Shown: in pieces, positions 48,586-56,918 of the stretch
How the letters are laid out: each line of letters begins with the position of its first letter
Numbering within the stretch: position 1 is the stretch's first letter
NCBI RefSeq assembly: GCF_002872075.1
Contig: NZ_PGGU01000029.1
Location: forward strand, 242,788-306,787
DNA length: 64,000 bases
From: Microbacterium aurantiacum
Lineage (GTDB): Bacteria; Actinomycetota; Actinomycetes; Actinomycetales; Microbacteriaceae
Direction: 5' to 3'
The notes under the pieces: generated by a model
Database searches by the model: none
What the model saw: only the letters and a program-made list of their open reading frames with translations
What the model was told of the DNA's origin: nothing
Position numbers and translations under genes: made by a program

Positions 48586-50208
48586 ATGGCGAACGCAACG
48601 ACGCAGGCACCCAAGCGGGAGGCCTTCGGCTCCAGGAACGTGTTCATCCTCTCTGCGATCGGCTCCGCCGTCGGCCTCGGGAACATCTGGCGCTTCCCCT
48701 ACGTCGCGTATGAAGGAGGGGGCGGGGCGTTCCTCATCCCCTATCTGTGCGCGCTGCTGACCGCCGGCATCCCGTTGCTGTTCTTCGACTACGCGATCGG
48801 CCACCGCTTCCGCGGATCGGCCCCGCTCGCCTTCCGGCGCATCCACCGCGCCGCGGAGCCGCTGGGGTGGTGGCAGGTGCTGATCTGCGTCGTCATCTCG
48901 GTGTACTACGCCGTCATCATCGCGTGGGCGGCGATGTACACCTGGTTCTCGGCGCAGCTCACCTGGGGGCCGGGCAACGAGAACGACTTCTTCTTCGTCG
49001 ACTTCCTGAAGTCGGCGGATGTCGCCGCAGTCGGCGTCTCCACCGAGTTCGTGCCGCAGGTCGGCGTCCCGCTGATCATCGTCTGGCTCGTCGTCATCGG
49101 GATCATGGCGCTGGGTGTCAAGCGCGGCATCGGCAGGGCGAACATGATCCTGATGCCATTGCTCACGGTGATGTTCGCGATCCTCGTCGTGCAGTCGCTG
49201 TTCCTCCCCGGGGCGATGGACGGCCTCAATGCCTTCTTCAAGCCGAACTGGGAGGCTCTCGCCGACCCGGCCGTGTGGGCATCGGCGTACGGCCACATCT
49301 TCTTCTCGCTCTCCGTCGCCTTCGGGATCATGGTGACGTACTCCTCGTACCTGAAGCGCAAGACCGACCTCACCGGCTCGGGTCTCGTCGTCGCGTTCGC
49401 CAACTCGGGCTTCGAGATCCTCGCCGGCATCGGAGTGTTCGCGGCCCTCGGCTTCATGGCCCAGGCGCAGGGCACCGAGGTCGCCGGCGTCGCATCGTCC
49501 GGCATCGGACTCGCGTTCATCGCCTTCCCCACGATCGTCTCCAACGCCGCCGGCGGCTCGATCATCGGAGTGCTGTTCTTCGGAGCCCTGGTGTTCGCCG
49601 GTGTCACCTCGCTCATCTCGATCCTCGAGGTGATCGTCGCCGCCCTGCAGGACAAGCTCGGCTGGGGTCGCATCCGCACCACTCTCGTGGTGTCGGTCCC
49701 GCTCGCGCTCGTCTCGATGGCGCTGTTCTCGACGACGACAGCACTGTCGGTGCTCGACACCGCCGACGCCTTCGTCAACGCCTTCGGCATCATGGCGGTC
49801 GCGCTCGTCGCCGTCATCGTGGTGGCCTGGATGCTGCACAAGCTGCCGGCTCTGCAGGAGCACCTCAACCGCCGCTCGAGCTTCGGCGTCGGTCCCATCT
49901 GGAAGATCTGCGTCGGCGTCCTCGGTCCGATCGTGCTCGGCTACCTGCTCGTCAGCGAGATCATCGCGAAGACCTCGGCCCCGTACGGCGACTATCCGGC
50001 ATGGTTCCTCGCGATCTTCGGCTGGGGGATGGTCATCTCGCTGGTGATCCTCGCGCTCGTGGTGTCGGTCCTCCCGTGGAGCGGCCGTTCGCACGCGAAG
50101 GACGACCCGGAGTACGACGAGTTCCTGGTCGACGAGAGCTACGACGCGGATCCGGAAACAGGGACGATCGACGCGCAGGTACCGTCCGAGAAGGGAGCAC
50201 GCGCATGA
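48586..50208 (+). CDS. Sodium-dependent NSS family transporter (MetP-like)
   Basis: This 540-residue membrane protein has about twelve helices and the neurotransmitter:sodium symporter N-terminus SAIGSAVGLGNIWRFPYVAYEGGGGAF, which holds Na+ and substrate residues. The gene overlaps by 4 bp a 44-codon gene of the MetS type. In Corynebacterium glutamicum such a pair (MetP with the small subunit MetS) imports methionine and alanine. The same function is likely, but the substrate is not proven here. Confidence 0.92.
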   Translation: MANATTQAPKREAFGSRNVFILSAIGSAVGLGNIWRFPYVAYEGGGGAFLIPYLCALLTAGIPLLFFDYAIGHRFRGSAPLAFRRIHRAAEPLGWWQVLICVVISVYYAVIIAWAAMYTWFSAQLTWGPGNENDFFFVDFLKSADVAAVGVSTEFVPQVGVPLIIVWLVVIGIMALGVKRGIGRANMILMPLLTVMFAILVVQSLFLPGAMDGLNAFFKPNWEALADPAVWASAYGHIFFSLSVAFGIMVTYSSYLKRKTDLTGSGLVVAFANSGFEILAGIGVFAALGFMAQAQGTEVAGVASSGIGLAFIAFPTIVSNAAGGSIIGVLFFGALVFAGVTSLISILEVIVAALQDKLGWGRIRTTLVVSVPLALVSMALFSTTTALSVLDTADAFVNAFGIMAVALVAVIVVAWMLHKLPALQEHLNRRSSFGVGPIWKICVGVLGPIVLGYLLVSEIIAKTSAPYGDYPAWFLAIFGWGMVISLVILALVVSVLPWSGRSHAKDDPEYDEFLVDESYDADPETGTIDAQVPSEKGARA

Positions 50209-50339
50209 CCACGACAGCGATCGTCATGATGATCATCGCCATGGTCACGGTCTGGGGCGGCCTCATCGCCGCGATCGTGAATCTCGCACGCCACCCCGAG
50301 GTCGCCGAGTCGGAGCCTGCTCCGCCCGTCGAGCTTTAG
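50205..50339 (+). CDS. metS: MetS-type small subunit of the NSS transporter
   Basis: The 44-residue protein starts with MTTTAIVMMIIAMVTVWGGL, a single membrane helix with the WGG motif, and has a short cytosolic tail (NLARHPEVAESEPAPP). This matches the methionine/alanine importer small subunit family. Its ATG overlaps the transporter stop (ATGA), so translation is coupled. Confidence 0.9.
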   Translation: MTTTAIVMMIIAMVTVWGGLIAAIVNLARHPEVAESEPAPPVEL

Positions 50340-50389
50340 CGGAGCGAGCCAACCAGCGGCGAACCGCGGGGAACTGCAAGACTGGACGC

Positions 50390-51019
50390 ATGATCGAGGT
50401 GGATGGCGTCGGCGTCGTCGCGGGCGACGTGACACTGCTCGCTCCCACATCCGTCAAAGCGTCTCGGGGCGAATCGGTTGTGGTGCGCGGTCGCAATGGG
50501 TCCGGAAAATCGACGCTGCTGCGGGTGCTCGCGGGTGTCCGGACGCCTACGAATGGAACGGTGCGGATCGGCGGCAAGACCGTGCGCGCACGAGATCCGC
50601 AGTTCCGACGTCGGGTGGCTGCGATGATCGGCCTGCCGCCGATGGCATCCGACCTCACCGTGTTCGAGCACGTCCTGCTGGTCGCGACGACCTGGGTCGA
50701 TGACGGGACCGCGGCTTCCGCGCTTGCGCACGCGACGCTCGCAGAGCTGGGGCTCGACGCTCTGGGGCGACGATTTCCGCATGAGCTGTCGTCGGGGCAG
50801 ACGCAGCTGTTCGGCCTCGCTCTGGTGCTGGCCCGGCCGTTCGAGGTTCTGATCCTCGACGAACCGGAGCAGCGGTTGGATCCGGAGCACGTCGAGACGG
50901 TGATGCGCGTGCTGGCCGCGAGACGCGACGCCGGTGCGACGCTGATCGTCGCGACGCACAGTTCCGCACTCGCGGACGGCTTGGCCGATCGCACTCTCCG
51001 GCTGGATGCGGCGGCATGA
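50390..51019 (+). CDS. ABC transporter ATP-binding protein
   Basis: This 209-residue ATPase has the Walker A GRNGSGKST, signature LSSGQ in place of LSGGQ, and Walker B EVLILDEP followed by HSSAL for the switch histidine. It overlaps the next gene, a 499-residue multi-span protein, by 4 bp (ATGA), so the pair forms an ABC exporter-like unit. The substrate is unknown. Confidence 0.9.
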   Translation: MIEVDGVGVVAGDVTLLAPTSVKASRGESVVVRGRNGSGKSTLLRVLAGVRTPTNGTVRIGGKTVRARDPQFRRRVAAMIGLPPMASDLTVFEHVLLVATTWVDDGTAASALAHATLAELGLDALGRRFPHELSSGQTQLFGLALVLARPFEVLILDEPEQRLDPEHVETVMRVLAARRDAGATLIVATHSSALADGLADRTLRLDAAA

Positions 51020-52515
51020 GCACCCGGACCGCGACCGCGATCGCGATCTGGCGTGCCCGGAGCATCCGAGCCGACGGTGATCGCGGATTCCTCGTCTACA
51101 TGGTGATCATGGTCGCCCTCGTCACCGTTGTTCCGCTCGCCCGCGCGGTGTGGCTGAACATGTCCAGCGTTGAATCGGTCGCCGTCCTCTCCTCGCCGGC
51201 CGCGCCGGCGGCGGCGACCTTCCTCGTCGCGCTCCTGTGGGCGCTCGGCATCCTCATCGGGCGTGACCGCGGCCCTGCCCTGCGGCCGCCGTTCCTGACC
51301 CATGTGTTCACCACGGGTGACCTGCAGCGATCGGATGCGTTCCGGGGGCCGCTGCTGCGTGCCGGCTTGTTCGTGATCTCGCTCACGACGGTCACCGCCG
51401 GCCTTGTCGGCGGTGCGCTGTTGAGCCATGGACTGACCGATCTTCTCAGCGCGAGCGTGTTCACGGCGATCGCCGCGGTCGTCGGCGTCATCACGACGCT
51501 GACCTGGCTCGCGGGACAGGCCTTCCCGCGGCTTGCGGTGCCGGTCGGACTCGGCTTCCTCGTGCTCGGTGCGCTCAGCGCATTCGTTCCCGTCGCGCAG
51601 GCATTCACACCCTGGGGATGGGCCGGTCTGGCCTACCCCGGTGGCACGCCCGCCACTCCGGCACCGCTGACCGCCCTGACCGCAGTGGCGGCGCTCCTCG
51701 CCGTTGCGGCTCCGTCGATGCTGAATCGCCTGGACTCGAGCGCTCTGGCGGAGCAGGCCGCACGATGGGAGTCCGCCACGATCCACGCAGCGGGCATGGA
51801 CTTCAGCATGGCCGTGGGCCTCTATCGAGGGCGCCCGCACAGAGGGCGCCGCTCTCGGGCGGTGCGGCCGCTCAGGCGACTGGCCTGGACGTTCCTGGTC
51901 CGCGATGCGCTCGGCGCACTCCGCACCCCTGGACGCCTCATCGCCGGCATCCTCGCCCTGGGAGTCGCCGGAGCACTTGTCGCGCTCGCATTCATGCCGG
52001 GTGTGCCGAGAGAAGTTGTGGGAGCGTTCGCCGGTCTGATCGTGTTCGCGGCACTGGGGCCGCTCACGGACGGCATCCGGCACGCGGCGGGCGTTGCGGC
52101 GGACTTGCCGCTCTATGGGATCAGCGATGAACGTCTCATCGCGAACCACTCCCTCTTCCCGCTCGCCCTGATCCTCATCGTGTCGCTCGCGGTGGTGACC
52201 GTCGTCGCCTTCGCCACCGGCAGCGGCGTCGTCGCACCGCTCCTCGGCTCCGTCGTTCTCGGGATGCTCATGCTCGTCGCGCGGGTCAGTAACACGTTGA
52301 AGGGTCCTCTCCCGCCCGAGCTCCTCACCCCGATCCCGACGCCGATGGGAGACCTCGGAGCGGCCGTTCGGATGGCCTGGGCCCTGGACGGCGTCCTGCT
52401 CGCCGCCGTCGTCGGTGCATCCGCCGTGCTCTCGTTCGAGTCGCCTGTCCTGCTCCTGAGTGCGGGCGGCGTCCTCGTCGCCGTAGGGATCAGTCGCTGG
52501 CGGCGCCGGTCCTGA
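51016..52515 (+). CDS. Multi-span membrane protein, partner of the ABC ATPase
   Basis: The 499-residue protein has about ten to twelve hydrophobic segments, grouped in two halves separated by a basic cytosolic loop (GRPHRGRRSRAVRPLRR near the middle). It has no ABC permease EAA motif. Translation is coupled to the ATPase gene before it, so it is the likely membrane part of an ABC-type exporter of a poorly known class. It converges on the LacI gene, with only 1 bp or less between stops. Confidence 0.75.
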   Translation: MSTRTATAIAIWRARSIRADGDRGFLVYMVIMVALVTVVPLARAVWLNMSSVESVAVLSSPAAPAAATFLVALLWALGILIGRDRGPALRPPFLTHVFTTGDLQRSDAFRGPLLRAGLFVISLTTVTAGLVGGALLSHGLTDLLSASVFTAIAAVVGVITTLTWLAGQAFPRLAVPVGLGFLVLGALSAFVPVAQAFTPWGWAGLAYPGGTPATPAPLTALTAVAALLAVAAPSMLNRLDSSALAEQAARWESATIHAAGMDFSMAVGLYRGRPHRGRRSRAVRPLRRLAWTFLVRDALGALRTPGRLIAGILALGVAGALVALAFMPGVPREVVGAFAGLIVFAALGPLTDGIRHAAGVAADLPLYGISDERLIANHSLFPLALILIVSLAVVTVVAFATGSGVVAPLLGSVVLGMLMLVARVSNTLKGPLPPELLTPIPTPMGDLGAAVRMAWALDGVLLAAVVGASAVLSFESPVLLLSAGGVLVAVGISRWRRRS

Positions 52516-53547
52516 TCATTTCACGTCGGCGATCGGACCGACCGATTCCCGTTCGATGAGCGGCATCGGCACCAGCTCGTGCGCCGGCTCGCTGTCGCCG
52601 AGCAGCATCCGCACGCCGCGTCGAGCCATCTCCTCGTAGGGCAGCCGTGCGGTGGTGAGTCCCGGGCGCTGGTAGCCGGCGAGCTCCTCGTCGTCGTAGG
52701 AGATCACCGAGATGTCGCGCGGCACGCGTGCTCCGCGCTCGGCCAGTGCCTGATAGACCCCGAAGGCGACGTTGTCGTTGCAGGCCAGGATCGCGGTGAG
52801 GTCGGGATGGGCATCCAGCATCCGATGCGTCTCGGCGTAGCCGATCTGCGGAAGCCAATCCGGCACGGCCACGCGCACCGGGACGATTCCCGCCTCGGCG
52901 AAGGCCTCTTCCATCCCGGCGAAACGCAGATCAATCGTCACGCTCTCGCGCGGATTGCCGAAGATATGGAGGACGTCGCCGATCAGTCCGATCCGGCGGT
53001 GCCCCGCCGTGGTGAGCCGCCGTACGACCGTCAGCCCGGCCGTGCGCTCGTCGGGGAGGACGCTGGGGTGGTCTGCGGTGGTCTTCCCGTTCACGACGAC
53101 TACCGGCACGGTCGTCTCGGGCAGGTCGATCAGTCGCGCCCCGAGGAGGCCGACGAGCACTCCGTCGACCCGCCGGTCGATCATCGACTCGAACGCGTCG
53201 GCGATGCCCGCCTGGCCGGCCTCTCCGGCTTCGGCGATCAGCACGGAATGGCCGAACTCCTTGGCGGCGGCGAGGACGCCGCTGATCATCCCGGAGGCGT
53301 AGCGGGTGATGGTCACCTGGTCGGAGATGAACCCGATCGCCCGGGTCTTCCCGAGCCGCAGGCTCTGCGCGGCGGGGTTGGGGCGGTAGCCGAGTTCGGC
53401 GGCGGCGGCCCGCACGCGTTCAGCCGCATCCTCGGACAGGCGGGTGCCCGGCTTGTCGTTGAGGATCATGCTCACGGCCGCCTTCGACATGCCGGAATGC
53501 CGGGCGACGTCGGCGAGTGTGATGCGTCGCGCCATCGGCTTGTCCAT
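52516..53547 (-). CDS. LacI family repressor of the fructan/sugar operon
   Basis: This 343-residue LacI protein has the N-terminal helix-turn-helix and hinge (ITLADVARHSGMSKAAVSMILNDKPG, then NPAAQSLRLGKTRAIGFI) and a periplasmic-binding-like sugar domain. The second ATG (53547) has the best spacing from GGGAGG. It is divergent from a sugar ABC importer and GH32 gene, with two near-perfect LacI palindromes between, and so is their probable repressor. The inducer is likely a fructose-containing sugar. Confidence 0.92.
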   Translation of the reverse strand: MDKPMARRITLADVARHSGMSKAAVSMILNDKPGTRLSEDAAERVRAAAAELGYRPNPAAQSLRLGKTRAIGFISDQVTITRYASGMISGVLAAAKEFGHSVLIAEAGEAGQAGIADAFESMIDRRVDGVLVGLLGARLIDLPETTVPVVVVNGKTTADHPSVLPDERTAGLTVVRRLTTAGHRRIGLIGDVLHIFGNPRESVTIDLRFAGMEEAFAEAGIVPVRVAVPDWLPQIGYAETHRMLDAHPDLTAILACNDNVAFGVYQALAERGARVPRDISVISYDDEELAGYQRPGLTTARLPYEEMARRGVRMLLGDSEPAHELVPMPLIERESVGPIADVK

Positions 53548-53565
53548 CATCTGCCTCCCGACATC

Positions 53566-53583
53566 TGCTGAACCATTTCAGCA
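53566..53583. promoter_or_regulatory. LacI operator O1
   Basis: TGCTGAA (53566-53572) and TTCAGCA (53577-53583) form an inverted repeat in the 153-bp spacer, 19 bp from the LacI start. It shares the TGCTGAA half with the site at 53626. Position suits self-repression. Confidence 0.75.
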
Positions 53584-53625
53584 CATCTCTTGCCATCGGG
53601 TCGGATCGAGTGCTACTTTCCTTTT

Positions 53626-53643
53626 TGCTGAATCAATTCAGCA
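53626..53643. promoter_or_regulatory. LacI operator O2
   Basis: TGCTGAAT (53626-53633) and ATTCAGCA (53636-53643) form an 8-bp perfect inverted repeat around CA, 57 bp before the binding-protein gene. It lies exactly 60 bp from O1, which would allow looping by a LacI tetramer or independent control of the two promoters. Confidence 0.78.
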
Positions 53644-53700
53644 CCTGAGTTCGTCGCAGTCGACGGCTCGGGCGGAAACCTACGAGCAGGGAACGACAAC

Positions 53701-55083
53701 GTGGTTGAACTCAGTCGCAGGGCGATGATCGCCCTGCTCGGCCTCGGCGCCATCGGCACCGCCGTCTCATGGCCCCGCCTCACCGGCGGCGACATCCCCG
53801 GCAGAGGAGATGACGCCCTGACCGTCGCGCTCTTCGGCACGGCGCAGGATGCCGCGGCCCGGCAGGCGCTCGTCGAAGGGTTCCAGCGGAAGCATCCGGG
53901 AATCGCCGTGCGCATCGTGGCGATCCAGGGTCAGGACTGGAGCAACTACTTCGCCAAGATCCTCACCATGGTCGCGGCGGGGACGCCGCCGGATGTCGTC
54001 ACGGTCGCCACCGAGGGAACCCAGTTGTTCGCCTCGCGGATGGCGCACCCCATCGACGAGTACGTGCAGCGCGACGGCGATGAACTGAAGGAGTACTTCG
54101 ACGACGTGCATCCCGCACTCGTCGAGGCGTTCATGTACAAGGGCAATCTCTTCCAGCTGCCCGACAACTTCAACGCTCCGAACATCTTCTACAACACCGG
54201 AGCGCTCGAGCGGGCGGGGCTGGAGCGTCCGCGCGACGACTGGACGGTCGACGACTTCTTCCAGGTGTCGCGTGCGATGAAGAAGTCGGCCGATGGCAAC
54301 TTCCTGCCGTACTTCTGGAACAACCGCCTCTGGGGCGGAGTGGTGCCCTGGCTGTACGTGAACGACACCAGCTTCCTCACGGAGGAGAAGGCACCCGGCG
54401 GGGACTGGCTCTGGAACAGGTTCTATCCGAACGAGAAGCCGCGCGGTGGCGGACCCCTGTGGCAGAACGCCGACGCTCTCAACGAGCGCACGATCGAGAG
54501 CTTCGAGGTGCTGCAGCAGATGGTCGGCGAGGGCATCGCGGCCAACCCGGCGCAGGGCGGCGGCAATGAGCTCGTCTCGCTGTTCTCCACCGGCAAGGTC
54601 GGGATGACGCCGGCCGGCGGATTCTGGGTCCAGGGCCTGAACGACGCCGGCGTCGCCGGCGACGAGTACGACGTGAGCTTCTTCCCGAAGATGCGCAGCC
54701 AGCGGCATCAGTTCGGTGCCGGCGGCTACGCGATCATGGAGACCTCGCCCCGCAAGGACGAGGCCTGGGAGTGGCTGAAGTACTGCATCTCCGACGAGGG
54801 CATCCGCATCGCCCATCCGCGCCCGGATTCGTCGATCCCGCGTCGCTCGATCAACGACGAGCTGTACGGCGCCGGCATGGGGCCGAAGCACTGGCAGGTG
54901 TTCTACGACACCCTCGACAAGTTCCCCGACACCGGGCCGATGCCCGCACCTCCGCAGCAGGCGGCCGTCGAGTCCGCGCTGATCAAGAACGTCGTCACGA
55001 CCATCACCAACGGCCCCGGTGGCGTCCGCCGCGGACTCGAGACCATGCAGCGCGACCTCGAACTCGCCCTGAAGGGACGATGA
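53701..55083 (+). CDS. Sugar ABC transporter substrate-binding protein
   Basis: This 460-residue family 1 solute-binding protein starts at GTG 53701 after AGGGA. A twin-arginine-like signal (SRRAMIALLGLGAIGTAVSW) is followed by the extracellular domain, with RKHPGIAVRIVAIQGQDWSNYFAKIL and GKVGMTPAGGFW typical of CUT1 sugar-binding proteins. No lipobox cysteine follows the signal, which is unusual for a Gram-positive binding protein. With two permeases and a GH32 enzyme it likely imports a fructose-containing oligosaccharide. Confidence 0.92.
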   Translation: MVELSRRAMIALLGLGAIGTAVSWPRLTGGDIPGRGDDALTVALFGTAQDAAARQALVEGFQRKHPGIAVRIVAIQGQDWSNYFAKILTMVAAGTPPDVVTVATEGTQLFASRMAHPIDEYVQRDGDELKEYFDDVHPALVEAFMYKGNLFQLPDNFNAPNIFYNTGALERAGLERPRDDWTVDDFFQVSRAMKKSADGNFLPYFWNNRLWGGVVPWLYVNDTSFLTEEKAPGGDWLWNRFYPNEKPRGGGPLWQNADALNERTIESFEVLQQMVGEGIAANPAQGGGNELVSLFSTGKVGMTPAGGFWVQGLNDAGVAGDEYDVSFFPKMRSQRHQFGAGGYAIMETSPRKDEAWEWLKYCISDEGIRIAHPRPDSSIPRRSINDELYGAGMGPKHWQVFYDTLDKFPDTGPMPAPPQQAAVESALIKNVVTTITNGPGGVRRGLETMQRDLELALKGR

Positions 55084-56024
55084 TGTCCACCACGACGCTC
55101 TCGACCCGCGCCAACATCGTCCCTCCGGGTGTGAAGCCCGCTCCGGAGAAGAAGCGCGGCAACCGCCTGCTGATCTGGGTGTTCCTCGCCCCGACTGTGA
55201 TCGGGCTCGGAATCTTCACGTTCATCCCCATCATCGGCTCCATCGTGCTGGCGTTCTTCCGCTGGGACATCATCACCGCTCCCGAGTTCGTCGGGGTCGA
55301 TAACTTCGTGCAGCTCGCCGCCAATCCGACCGTGCGGGTGTCGTTCCTGAACACGATCGGCTTCGTGATCGTGGCGGTGATCCTGCAGCTGGCCGTCGCG
55401 CTCGGCCTGGCGGTGCTGGTGCAGTCGAAGATGCCGAACTGGCTGCGCACGTTCTTCCGATCGGCGCTGTTCTTCCCGCTGATCCTGTCGGCAGCATCCG
55501 TCTCCCTGGTGATGGCGTACCTGTTCAATCAGGAGTTCGGCCTGGTGAACCAGGTGCTCGGCTGGTTCGGCGTCGCCAAGCTCGGCTGGCTCACCACCGG
55601 CTTCGGCGCGAAGGTCGTCGTACTGCTGGTCTACGTGTGGCAGAACTTCGGCTTCACCTTCCTGCTCTTCATCGGCGGCGTCGCCGCCATTCCGAAGGAG
55701 GTCTACGAGGCATCCTCGATCGACGGCGCGACCGGATGGCGGCAGTTCCGCCAGATCACCATCCCCTTGATCAGTCCGACGATGCTGGTCGCGAGCGTGA
55801 TGGCGATCATCGGCGCCCTGCAGATCTTCGATCAGCCCTACGTCCTCACGCGAGGCGGACCCGGAGATGAGACCCGCACCGCGGTGATGGTCATCTACGA
55901 ATCCGCCTTCCAGCAGCTCGAGTTCGGTCTCGCCTCGGCGATCGGCATCGTGCTGACCATCCTGATCATGCTGGTGACCGCAGTGCAGTTCCAGCTCAGC
56001 AAGCGTTTCGTCTTCTACGGGTGA
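55080..56024 (+). CDS. Sugar ABC transporter permease (MalF-like)
   Basis: This 314-residue membrane protein has six helices and the ABC permease EAA loop VYEASSIDGATGWRQFRQITIPLI. It belongs to the CUT1 MalF group. ATG 55080 overlaps the binding-protein stop by 4 bp; ATG 55083 is an alternative. It pairs with the next gene. The ATPase is not in this operon, so a shared MsiK-type ATPase elsewhere is likely. Confidence 0.93.
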   Translation: MMSTTTLSTRANIVPPGVKPAPEKKRGNRLLIWVFLAPTVIGLGIFTFIPIIGSIVLAFFRWDIITAPEFVGVDNFVQLAANPTVRVSFLNTIGFVIVAVILQLAVALGLAVLVQSKMPNWLRTFFRSALFFPLILSAASVSLVMAYLFNQEFGLVNQVLGWFGVAKLGWLTTGFGAKVVVLLVYVWQNFGFTFLLFIGGVAAIPKEVYEASSIDGATGWRQFRQITIPLISPTMLVASVMAIIGALQIFDQPYVLTRGGPGDETRTAVMVIYESAFQQLEFGLASAIGIVLTILIMLVTAVQFQLSKRFVFYG

Positions 56025-56033
56025 GGAACTGAC

Positions 56034-56867
56034 ATGACTATCCAAGCGGTCCAGAAGACCTCCCCGCTGCGCGGACTGGGTTCGTTCGGCAAGTACGCGC
56101 TGCTCATCGTCGCCGCGTTCCTCACACTGGCCCCGGTCGTGTGGACCCTCATCACTGCGATGTCGCCGCAGAACGTCGACACCGGCGCCGTCGAGTTCGG
56201 CCTCGGCGCGTTCGCCGACGTCTTCGCGCGCATTCCGGTGTGGCTCTACACCTGGAACAGCGCCCTGGTGACGCTGCTGATCGTGGTCGGGCAGATGCTC
56301 AGCGCGGCGATGGCGGGATACGTCTTCGCGCGATTCGAGTTCCGCAGCAAGAAGATCCTGTTCATGCTGATCCTCGCCACGATGATGGTGCCGATGCAGG
56401 TGACGATCGTGCCGGTGTTCATGCTCGTGAGAGGCATGGGCCTCGCCGACACCCTGCTGGCGCTGATCGTGCCGGCGCTGCCGACGGCGTTCGGCACGTT
56501 CCTCATGAGGCAGTACTTCCTGAGCCTGCCGCCCGAGCTCGCCGAGGCGGCCGAGATCGACGGCGCCGGACCCTGGCGGGTGTTCTTCGGCGTCTATCTG
56601 CCGCTCGCGACACCGGGCCTGGCCATCGTCGGCATCCTCGCGTTCAACTACCACTGGAACGAGTTCTTCCGTCCCTTGATCATGACGATCAGCGATCAGA
56701 ACTTCACGCTGCCTCTGGGCCTCGTCACGCTGCAGGGCAACCTCGGCACCGGAAGCGTGGCGACGGTGCTCGCCGGCGTCATCATCTCGATGATCCCTGC
56801 GCTGCTCGTGTTCATCTTCGGGCAGAAGCCGCTGCGCGAAGGCCTCACCGCGGGTGCCGGCAAGTAG
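56034..56867 (+). CDS. Sugar ABC transporter permease (MalG-like)
   Basis: The 277-residue membrane protein has six helices and the EAA loop LAEAAEIDGAGPWRVFFGVYLPLA, the MalG type of the CUT1 family. It starts 9 bp after the MalF-like stop and completes the importer membrane part. The GH32 gene follows 51 bp later in the same operon. Confidence 0.93.
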   Translation: MTIQAVQKTSPLRGLGSFGKYALLIVAAFLTLAPVVWTLITAMSPQNVDTGAVEFGLGAFADVFARIPVWLYTWNSALVTLLIVVGQMLSAAMAGYVFARFEFRSKKILFMLILATMMVPMQVTIVPVFMLVRGMGLADTLLALIVPALPTAFGTFLMRQYFLSLPPELAEAAEIDGAGPWRVFFGVYLPLATPGLAIVGILAFNYHWNEFFRPLIMTISDQNFTLPLGLVTLQGNLGTGSVATVLAGVIISMIPALLVFIFGQKPLREGLTAGAGK

Positions 56868-56918
56868 CCGCAAATCCTGAATCCGACCTCGACCCCGACC
56901 ACCTGAAGGAAGCCGTAA

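Noticed and set aside
46423..50094. 1223-codon open frame on the minus strand
   Set aside because: It runs antisense through copA and the NSS transporter, is made of low-complexity Arg/Asp/His/Glu-rich sequence, and arises from the high-GC codon bias of the real genes.
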